Origin: Patagioenas fasciata
Lineage: Eukaryota > Chordata > Aves > Columbiformes > Columbidae
DNA length: 64,000 bases
Direction: 5' to 3'
Assembly: GCF_037038585.1 (NCBI RefSeq)
Contig: NC_092523.1
Span: forward strand, 501,001 to 565,000
Numbering within the stretch: position 1 is the first letter of the stretch; the number at the start of each line of letters is the position of its first letter. Position numbers and translations under genes: made by a program. This document shows, piece after piece, positions 55,562-64,000 of the stretch. Below the pieces are notes generated by a model. That model saw only the letters and a program-made list of their open reading frames with translations. It was not told the DNA's origin and did not search any database.

Positions 55562-58500
55562 CTACTCCGTGACCTCGGGGACGACGCTCACCAGCAGCGT
55601 GTCGTAGCCGCGCCGCACCAGCAGGGCCAGGCTCTGCTGCGTCCGCACGGCCTCGTACACGTCCTCCGCGCGCCGCGACGGCTGCCCATTGATCTCCAGC
55701 ACCACGTCGCCCGCCTTCAGCCCTGCCCTGTGGGGACAGCCGTGACAGGAGCACACGGTGGGACGCTCAGCTCCGTCTCTCGAGCAGGAAGGAGCTCCGG
55801 GCACCGGCACAGGCTCAAGCTGCTGCGCCGGGCGGCCCTCCTGCCGCCACGGCACCTGGCCTGGGCCGGGTCACCGCCGGTTCCTGCTGCACACTGGTCC
55901 CAGCCCTGCTGCTCCGGAGCTGAACACGTCCCACCCCGCGCAGCTGCTCCCTCGCAGCCCCCCCAGGGCGCAGCAGCACTTACTGATGGGCCGGGGAGCC
56001 GATGATCACCCTGTGGATCAGCACCCCGTGCGCCACGTCGGGGAAGCTGGGGTCACGCAGCTTCAGCTCCGCCAGGATGCTGCAGGGACAGCCGCGTTCA
56101 GGCAGCGCCGGGAGGCGGTGGGGCGGCAGCAACCGCCTGCTGTCCTGAGCACAGACCAGCGGCAGGCCCGGGCGCCCGAACGCACCGCGCTCCTGGCAAA
56201 GTCCTGACCGCGGCAGGGAGAGCGGGGAACGGCAGAGCGGCTGCCAGCTGGCGACGCACGGCCCGGCCCAGCGCCCGCGCCGGATCCCAGCGCCCACACC
56301 GGATCCCAGCACCCACGTCGGATCCCAGTGCCCGTGCCGGATCCCAGCGGGATCCAGTGCTCCTGCGGGATGTCCCCAGAGCAGCGTTCCTGCCCCAAAC
56401 ACCGCGTTCCTGCCCCCAAACACCGCGTTCCTGCCCCCAAACACCATCCCAGCTTTGACAGATGCTGAGGAGCTCATACCAAACACTGAGCTTCTCCTCC
56501 TGCCTGTGCGAGGGCCAGTTTCTGACCCTCCCAACCAGCGTGCTCAGGCAGCGTAAGCACCGATTCTGAGCTGAGCACTCCTTGCTGGGAGATGTTCCCA
56601 GTGCCCAGGCACACACGTCCCTGCAGCCAGACGGTTCCCTGGGAGCAGCTGCCCGAGCCCGCGCCGGCTGCGCTGGAGCTGGACCCGCGCCCGGGGACAC
56701 GTCCTGAGTGTTCCTGCTGCTTCCGCAACAGACCGTCCCACAGCCCGGCCGGTGAGCCTCGTTGGGATCCCACAGCCTGCGGGTTTTGCCAATTATCAGC
56801 ACCATCTGCTGGGCACACATACGTCTGCCAGACACACGGACGTCTGCCGGACACACGGACGTCTGCTGGGTAGGCCAGCAGTGCCGAGCGTGCTCCTCCG
56901 CACCCCATGGCCCAAATCCCAGGAGGCACAGAGAGCTGCTGCTCTTCCCTTGTGCCCCTGAGCCTGCTCGTGGTGTCCAGAGGTGCCCCCACACCCAACG
57001 GACACGCGGGAGCCTCGGAGCTGTCGCAAGGGCACAGCACAGCCCCAAAAGGCGTTTCTGCTGAGCACGGGGCACCCCCGGCCCTCAGTGCACTGAGCCC
57101 CAGCGGAGGGCAAAGGTCTCTGGGAAGAGCCAGAGCTGCTCCAGGGCTGAGCGCAGGCCCTGTGGCTCCAGCGCTCGCTGCGCACAGGGGCTGCTGGTGG
57201 ACGCTGAGGCCACGAGGGTGAGGAGCCTCGGACCCGCAGGAATCCCCGTCCCGCCGTGCGGGCAGCACACGGTGGCTCCACGGTGGCTCCAGCGCTCCTC
57301 CCCGCGCCAGCCGCTCCTGCCTGCGGCAAACCCGCCCCTTCCCGTGCGACAGTCCTGGTTCTGCCCCCGTTCCTGCGCCACAGCAATTCACCAGGCACCT
57401 CCTCCCGCCGAGAACAGCCTGCCCAGCTGTTTCATCACAGCTCTCATTGGCACATTATCTGTTAATTACACAACACTTCTGGTGGCTTTTCACCCACGCT
57501 GTTGTCGGGGCTCCCGATCGCACTCCTCCCCGTGACAAGCACAGACTGATCTGGCGCTCTGAGGGTCGGTTCAGGGACTTTTGATCTGCTTTTTAGCTAC
57601 AGGTTCTGCCACAGGTGTGGAAACTGGCAAGCTCCTAATTTAGCCCTGACACAAGCACGAGATCTGAGCGCGGACGCCCCAGCTGTGCAGACAACGCTCC
57701 CGAGCCGGGCGCCCCGGGCTGGTTCGGAAGCCGCGTCACCGGCCACGCCGCGCTGGCCCCGCACACGTACCTCGGTGTCAGCGTCAGCATCATCACCCCG
57801 ATGTAGCGGCGCTTGGCCTCTGTGCTGCCGAACCAGGAGCCTGTCGGACAGACGGACGTCAAGAGACAGCGCTGAAACAGACGCGCGCTCCCCAAAGCCC
57901 TCGCACCCCGCGGCAGACGGGGGTCACCCCGAGCCCCTGCCAACAGCTTATTTGAGTTCCTTTTGCCTGGCGGAGCTGTACAGATACTGCAGACTCTGGT
58001 TTCTTGGTGTGAGTTGTCATTTTTTGACTGAGAACGTCACTCCATGGTGTCAACATGACAACCAGATAGCAAGAGTCTGCATTAAATAATCACAAACACA
58101 AAGGAACACGAAGAAGCAATGTTCGACGCGACTAAATTAACTGCCTGTCCTCACAACACGGCTGAGCGCAGCCCCTGCGTTCCATCAGCAAAACGGCGCT
58201 GAGCAGCCCAGGTTCTGGGTCATCCTCTCCCTTGTGAGCACGGACCCGCGGTTCGCTGACCTCCCCTGCGCTGACATCCAATGAACAGCAGCAACGGGCA
58301 CAAAGACCCGTTCCTCGCTCACACCTGGGTACCCAAGCGCGAGCTCCTTGGGACACTCTGTAAATCTGTATGGCAGCAGGTGCCCCCAGGCCCGTCCTCG
58401 CCGTCCCGCGGCAGGGACCAGCAGCACAGCGTCCCCACGGCAGGGACCAGCACAGCGTCCCCATGGCAGGGACCAGCACACTGTCCCCACAGCAGGGACC

Positions 58501-61500
58501 AGCACACTGTCCCCACAGCAGGGACCAGCACAGCGTCCCCACGGCAGGGACCAGCAGCACAGCGTCCCCATGGCAGGGACCAGCACACTGTCCCCACAGC
58601 AGGGACCAGCACACTGTCCCCACAGCAGGGACCAGCACAGCGTCCCCACGGCAGGGACCAGCAGCACAGCGTCCCCACGGCAGGGACCAGCACAGCGTCC
58701 CCACGGCAGGGACCAGCACACTGTCCCCACAGCAGGGACCAGCACAGCGTCCCCATGGCAGGGACCAGCAGCACAGCGTCCCCACGGCAGGGACCAGCAC
58801 AGCGTCCCCACGGCAGGGACCAGCACAGCGTCCCTGCGGCACAGACCAGCACACTGTCCCCATGGCAGGGACCCGCAGCACAGCGTCCCCGCGGCACGGA
58901 CCAGCACAGCGTCCCCATGGCAGGGACCAGCACACTGTCCCCACGACACGGGGGCTCCACGCCAGGGTCAATGCCCTTTCTGCTGCTCTGCTGGGCCCTC
59001 TTAGAAGGGGCCGGAGCTCAGCTGTGCCAGAGCCTTCCTGTCCACGCTCCTCCCGCTTCCGTCCTCCATCCTCCTCCTCCCTGCGCCCTGGCCCGTGCAG
59101 GGGCACCCAGCTCACCCTTGCGCTGCTCCTCCTTCTGCAGGAACGCGCGCAGCCGGTCGGAGGGGATGGCGAAGGAGATGCCCGACGTCACCTTCATGGT
59201 GTTGACCCCAATCACTTCACCATCCTGCCGGTGAAAGGCGCCGCGTTACCGCCTGCACCGAGGTGGAGGGGGAACCGCCGTCCCTGCTCCGACCCCCGCG
59301 GCTGAACCACAGCCCCCCAGGCAGGGACCCCCCGACAGAGCCCCAACAGCTCAGGGTCCCCAGAACCGACACCGCACGGGGCTCCCGCCCCAGGCTGACC
59401 CCCCACTCTCCCCCGCAGCCCCAGCAGCTGCGGCACCGATGGGTGCTCCCGCCGAGGGACACCCCCTGCCCTGGCTGGGGAGGGGGCACAGGACTCACCA
59501 GGTTGACGAGGGGGCCCCCGGAGTTCCCAAACTGCAGTGGGGAGAGAGCAGTGAACAGGCTGCGAAAGCCACATCCCGGCACAGCCAGAGCCGCGCGGGA
59601 GGCAGAGCCCGGAGAACGGGCCGGGGAATGCAGCCAGCGCCGGGCAGACCGGCCCGGATCCCCATCTCCCCGCGCTCCACGTCCAGCCGCCTCCCCCGAT
59701 CTCACGGCACCCGCGGCCCTTCCCCAGCTGCCCCCCCACCGCGCGGGGACGAGGGGCCGCCCCGCGGGCCGCGCTCACGTCGATGGCGGCATCGGTCTGG
59801 ATGTACTCCATGTCGGAGGCGGCCAGGCCCAGCTCCCGGCTGCCGCGCTGGGCCGAGCTGACGATGCCCGAGGTGATGGTGTTCTGCAGGGCGAACGGGC
59901 TGCCCATGGCCACCACGAACTCGCCCTGCCGCACCTCGCAGGAGCGCCCCAGGGGCAGCGTGGGCAGCGGGTGCTGCGAGGGAGGAGGGCGGTGAGCGGA
60001 CGGCGGGGAGCGCAGGGAGCGCCTCCCCAGCCCCGACACGAACCTTCGCCTTGATCTTGATGGTGGCGATGTCCGCGACCTGGTCCACGTCCTGCACCAC
60101 GGCGTCGTACTGCTCGCCGCTGGCCAGCTTCACCCGCACGCGCCGCCGGTTCGCCACCACGTGCGCGTTGGTCACGATGAGCCCGTCCGGGGACACCAGG
60201 AAGCCCGAGCCATTGGAGATGGGCACGTCACGGCCCGAAAAGGGGTGTCTGCAAGGGGGGCACTGTCAGGGAGGGGTAGCAGGGACCCCGAGGGGACCAG
60301 GGGCGGGCAGGGGGTGGCCCGGACGTCTCAAAGCCGGGACAGTGCGGCCGTCTAGCAGCAGCACCACGGGGAGGCTCCTCCGCCGCCCCTCGAGTCTGCA
60401 GCGGGGACCCTGCAGGAAGATCCGCAGCCCGCACACAACGCGCAGGCCGGGTCCCGCGGGGACGGGGCAGGGCACGCGTGGCAGTGGCAGTGGAGGCGCT
60501 TTGGAAGGAGCAGGGAGGGGGGTGGGAGCGCTGTGACCTGCCCAGACACACTGGCCCGGCCACACAGCAGCGATGGGCACGTCTTGGACAGCCAGAGGGA
60601 CACTCAGGACCACAGGGGCTGGTCCCCGCAGGGCACATCAGTCACCCCGACCTCTGCAGGATGGCCTGGTGCTGAGCGGGGCACAGGACACCGTGCCGCG
60701 TTCCTCCCAGCTCCCCGTGTCCCCAGGCAGAGCCCATGGGAACGCAGCGTCACGCAGAGGAAAGTCACGGGAGGGGACGCTGAAGACAACGGGACACGAA
60801 CGATCCACGGCACCGGACAGGATTCACACAGGGGGGCGGCTGCTGTCCCTGCTCAGGTGTTACAGCAGGGAATGGGCTCCTGGTGACTGGAACAGGGTAA
60901 AACTCACACCAGCCTGCAAAACTGCCAAGAACGAGGGTCCTGAACGCTGCACGTCAGCCACCTCGCCCCCAGTGCTGGGAAACGCGTGCAGCAAATGCTC
61001 CCAGAATCGCTTCCCGGCACACACGGCAGGGACAGGAGCAGCCAGGACAGACGGACGGCAGCACGTTGTGCTCGGCCAGCCCGGCCGTGCGGGCACCGGG
61101 CGCGCAGTGACACGGCTGCCCCGGGGAGACCTCCTGGCCTGCTCCTTGGGGCACCTGCAGTTGTGGGGACACCTGGGGACGCGGGGGACACCTGGGGCCA
61201 TAGGGGACACCTGCCAGCCGCGGGGGACACCTGCCAGCCACGGGGGACACCTGGGGCCATAGGGGACACCTGCCAGCCGCGGGGGACACCTGCCAGCCAC
61301 GGGGGACACCTGGGGCCATAGGGGACACCTGCCAGCCACGGGGGACACCTGGGGCCATAAGGGACGCCTGGGGCCATAAGGGAGACCTGCCAGCCATAGG
61401 GGGACACCTGCGGCTGTGGGGGACACCTGCCAGCCACAGGGGGACACCAGCAGCCACAGGGGACACCTGCCAGCCCGGCAGGGGGAGCGGTGGGGACCAG

Positions 61501-62279
61501 CAAGGTGCAAGTCCAGCTGGTGTTCAGTACTGACAACGTGTGCCAGGGGCTGAGGGAGGGGACAACGCCACTGATGCTGCTGTCCCCGGGCCGGGACACC
61601 GCGGGTGACACCGCCGGGACAGACCCGCGGCAGGGCTGCTCCCGGGCCGGACACGCGGGACAAACGACGGCTCTGCCGCGCGGGAGCGGATCCGCGGCCG
61701 TGCTCTGGGACAGCATCGCGGGGCTGCCGGGGCGGCTGTGCCCGAACAGCCCCGGCCGCGGCCGCAGCGAGTCCCTGCGGCGGGGGCGACACCGGCCGGC
61801 GCGGCACGGGGGCCAGGCCCGGCTCAGCGGGACCGGAGGGGCCGGGCCGGGTGGAACCGCCCGCGGGGCTGCGGCCGCCGGTGCCGGTACCTGCCCACGA
61901 TCTCCACGTAGACCAGCGCCGGCGCCGTCTTCTCCACCACGTCGGCGATGAAGTTGAAGGCGGCGCGGGGCGAGGAGGGCGGCGGGGCGGGCACGGCGGC
62001 GCGCAGGGCGGGCAGGGCGGGCAGCGCAGACCGCCGGGCCTCGCTACCTCGGAACCACAGCAGCACCAGCGCCGCCGCCCCGGCGCCCAGCGCCGCCGCC
62101 AGCGCCCGGGCCCCGGCGGAGGGAGGAGGCGGAGGAGGTGGAGGAGGCGGCGCGGAGGCCCCGGCGGAGGGAACTGGAGGTGGAGGAGGCGGCGGCGCTA
62201 GGACCCCGGGGGCCCCGCACAGCGCCCGGCACCAGCGCCCCGCGCGCGGCACCCGCGCCCCGCGCGCCAGCGCCGCCAT
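55562..62279 (-). CDS. HTRA2: HTRA2 (Omi), mitochondrial serine protease
   Basis: Eight minus-strand exons: 62279-61891, 60248-60044, 59973-59779, 59531-59499, 59224-59116, 57840-57771, 56079-55984 and 55727-55562, together 420 residues (human 458). A Pro-rich presequence (runs of eight and ten Pro) precedes a membrane segment ([16 protein letters not shown]). The IAP-binding motif AVPA follows and would be exposed by processing, as AVPS is in human. The trypsin-like domain shows the triad His in [10 protein letters not shown], Asp in [10 protein letters not shown] and Ser in GNSGGPLVN. The PDZ domain is [12 protein letters not shown] to VTPEVTE-like VVPEVTE at the end. The protease works as a trimer in the mitochondrial intermembrane space for protein quality control; released, it relieves caspase inhibition. 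All functional residues are intact. It is head-to-head with AUP1, as in human. Confidence 0.96.
56080..57770 (-). other. HTRA2 intron 6 with short repeats
   Basis: 1691-base intron. It holds five GGATCCCAGCGCCC-type units (56280-56360), three GCGTTCCTGCCCCCAAACACC-like units (56385-56450) and three to four ACACACGGACGTCTGCC units (56820-56872). The part 57420-57640 is A/T-richer, with TTAATTACACAACACTTC, and unassigned. Confidence 0.7.
58395..58955 (+). repeat. 26 to 29-bp CAGGGACCAGCACAGCGTCC minisatellite in HTRA2 intron 5
   Basis: About twenty units containing GGCAGGGACCAGCAC and either AGCGTCCCCAC or ACTGTCCCCAC, in variable order. It is open in three frames on each strand. Confidence 0.96.
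61163..61480 (+). repeat. 20-bp GGGGACACCTGCCAGCCACG minisatellite in HTRA2 intron 1
   Basis: About fifteen units of roughly 20 bases with two endings, GCCAGCCACG/GCCGCG and GGGGCCATAG, arranged partly as 60 to 80 base higher-order blocks. Confidence 0.94.
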
Positions 62280-62656
62280 GCTGCTCAGGCGCGGGGCACG
62301 CTGGGAGCCGAGTGCGGCCGGGGGGCGCGTCCGAGCCGCGGGGCGCGCTGGGAGCCGAGTCCCGCTGGAAGCCGCGGATCCGCCGGTAGCCGCAGCGCAG
62401 CGGCCAGCGGGGCAGGGCGGGCAGAGCGTGCGGCGGAAGCAGCTCACTGGGTTCACCGGGATCACTGGGATCACCGGGATCAGCGGGCCCGACAGCCCCG
62501 CCCCGCTGCCGGGCGCTCGCGGCCAGAGGGCGGGAGCGGGGGGGGGCGCGGTGCACGCCGGGAAGGCGCTCCCAGGCTGCCCCGCGCGGGCGGGCGCGCG
62601 GCCGCGGGAAGATGGCGGCGGGCGCGGCGCGGCGCTGAGGTCCCGGCGCGGCGGGG
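62280..62656. promoter_or_regulatory. Shared HTRA2/AUP1 CpG-island promoter
   Basis: The two start codons (62279 minus, 62657 plus) are only 377 bases apart and point away from each other. The interval is CpG-rich without TATA. A short GGGATCACTGGGATCACC repetition lies at 62457-62490. AAGATGGCGGC at 62610-62620 matches the YY1 consensus, in the sense of AUP1. Human HTRA2 and AUP1 have the same head-to-head arrangement. Confidence 0.8.
62612..62638 (+). promoter_or_regulatory. Short upstream reading frame in AUP1 leader (overlaps YY1-like site)
   Basis: The ATG within AAGATGGCGG opens a frame of eight codons (MAAGAARR) with TGA at 62636-62638, 18 bases before the AUP1 start codon. Whether it is translated depends on the transcription start, which often falls inside or next to YY1 elements of this kind. 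Confidence 0.5.
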
Positions 62657-63719
62657 ATGGAGCCTCCGGGCCCGGGCCCCGAGCGGCTCTTCGACTCGCA
62701 CCGGTGAGCGGCGGGGGGCGCGGGGGCTTCGCCGGGCGTGCCGGCAGCCCCGTGCGGGCTGCGGGGAGTCCCTGGGGAGGCCCCGGGGCCCGCTGCGGAA
62801 GGGTCGTCCCGCAGGGGACCTGGGGGGAGCTGGGGTGTCCGTGGGGCCGGTGAGGGCCCAGGGGTGTGCCCAGGAGGGGCCGGTGTCTCGCTGGGCCCCG
62901 GGGGCAGCCCGGGCTCCGGCCGCCCCGTTTGTCGCGGCCCGCTCAGGCCGCTCTGCTCCTCGGCCCCGCAGGTTCCCGACCGACGGGTTCCTGCTGCTGG
63001 CCCTGCTGCTGTACGCGCCCGTGGGGCTCTGCCTGCTCGTCCTGCGCCTCTTCATCGGCGCCCACGTCTTCCTGGTCAGCTGCACCCTGCCCGACAGCGT
63101 CCTGCGCCGGTGCGTGAGCGCGGAGCTGCGGTTCCGGGGCTGTGGGGTGCGGGGGGGCTGCCCTCGCCGCGGGTCCTCAGCCACGGGTGGCGCCTGGAGC
63201 GGCGCACGGGGAGCTCTGCTCCGGGACTCTTTGCCCAGGCCCCATGAATGTGTTTTTCTGCCGAGACCAGAGCTGGTAGTCGCCTCCTGAATGCTCGAGG
63301 GCTGATCTGAGGCACTGGGATCAGCTGAGTGTCCCGCTAAGAAATTCCGTGTGCAGTTGCCGCCCGTGTTTTGTGCTGCAGCTCCAGCTCCGTGGGCATC
63401 CCCCAGCCCCAGCTGCAGCCCCGAGCAGCCCCTGTCCAACACCGGTCGTATCTTTGCACCACTGCCCTTCTGCAAGGCACATGAGCTCCCGGGTCTCTGT
63501 TCCGGGTGTGAACACCAGTGACGGCTCAGGCTACAGGGCCTGAGGAGATCACTTTCCTGCCCTCTCAGGTTTATTGTACGTGTGATGTGCTCAGTGCTGG
63601 GCTTGTTTGTGCGGCAAAGCGACCCCCGGCTTCGCGACGCCAGCGTGCGTGTGTACATCGCCAACCACGTGACGCAGTTCGATCACAATGTCATCAACCT
63701 TCTGACCTCATGTAACACG
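62657..63719 (+). CDS. AUP1: AUP1 (lipid droplet-regulating VLDL assembly factor), first three exons
   Basis: Exons 62657-62703, 62972-63109 and 63569-63719 give the first 112 residues; the gene runs out of the window. Human counterparts are clear: [29 protein letters not shown] (membrane hairpin, residues about 20-45), [15 protein letters not shown] and then [20 protein letters not shown]. The NHVTxFDH motif begins the acyltransferase-like (PlsC) domain. AUP1 sits in the ER and lipid-droplet membrane by a hairpin. Known family features further on are a CUE domain and a G2BR segment that bind ubiquitin and the E2 UBE2G2, linking lipid droplets to ER-associated degradation. Those parts lie outside the window. 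Confidence 0.95.
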
Positions 63720-64000
63720 GTGGGTGACATGGAGCCCGCGGCAGCTCTGCCAGCACCTCTCTCCAGACAGGGCTCCTCTGGAGCGGGGGCGTTGCTGTGT
63801 TCTTCAGTTCTTATTTGTGAACCCAGGAGTGCACAAGCCTTGAGTTTTTTCTGTGGTTCAGTGCTGCGTTCTTGGGCTCTGCATGAGAAAATGAAACAGG
63901 GCGGGGAGGGGCAGGGAGCGTTCCATGGACGGAGAGCGGACAGCCCTGGAGCTGTGTTGTTTTCTGCCCCGCTGGAGCGGTGCTGTCAGAGCAGGTTTCC
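63720..64000 (+). other. Start of AUP1 intron 3
   Basis: Begins with donor gtgggt; unique sequence to the window end, no further exon seen. Confidence 0.75.

Noticed and set aside
1-64000. tRNA, rRNA, CRISPR arrays, operons or bacterial-type signals
   Set aside because: None found. Spliced genes, CR1 elements and polyadenylation signals show vertebrate nuclear DNA.

Overview
The window reads as sauropsid, most likely bird, nuclear DNA. It is very GC-rich, its genes are compact with GT-AG introns, it holds two CR1 LINE fragments of the kind that dominates bird genomes, and about one seventh of it (near 9 kb by my count) is GC-rich minisatellite. This is the texture of a bird microchromosome. 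The species cannot be told from the sequence.

Gene order is M1AP (+, 3' part) > DOK1 (-) > an O-GlcNAcase paralogue (+) > LOXL3 (+) > HTRA2 (-) > AUP1 (+, 5' part). Without the O-GlcNAcase gene this is the order of the human 2p13 block (M1AP-DOK1-LOXL3-HTRA2-AUP1), read in the opposite direction. All five known genes can be rebuilt with in-frame exons: M1AP 252 residues in the window, DOK1 575, LOXL3 751 to 771, HTRA2 420, AUP1 first 112.

The main discovery is at 16710-32183. It is a sixteen-exon, 1045-codon paralogue of OGA (GH84 O-GlcNAcase) between DOK1 and LOXL3, where human has no gene. Every active-site residue I could place keeps human spacing, and the acetyltransferase-like C-terminus is retained. 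Its disordered centre has been rebuilt by two coding minisatellites, and a third in-frame array lies directly upstream of its start codon.

LOXL3 carries signs of unusual splicing: a duplicated exon pair for the first half of SRCR4, a 60-base cassette exon inside SRCR2, a 2.9 kb minisatellite intron open in all six frames, and a last intron of 984 bases that is stop-free and in frame with both flanking exons.

Layout: 1-4.7 kb M1AP 3' exons and 3' UTR; 4.7-7.5 kb convergent gap with a CR1 copy; 7.5-14.0 kb DOK1; 14.0-16.7 kb divergent CpG-rich gap with two arrays; 16.7-32.8 kb the OGA paralogue; 32.9-52.6 kb LOXL3 with CpG island, long first intron and coding exons; 52.6-55.4 kb convergent gap with a CR1 copy and two arrays; 55.4-62.3 kb HTRA2; 62.3-62.65 kb shared CpG-island promoter; 62.65 kb onward AUP1. 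The genes do not form one pathway. M1AP acts in meiosis, DOK1 in receptor tyrosine kinase signalling, the OGA paralogue in removing O-GlcNAc, LOXL3 in collagen/elastin cross-linking, HTRA2 in mitochondrial protein quality control and AUP1 at lipid droplets and ERAD. What they share is a conserved neighbourhood.
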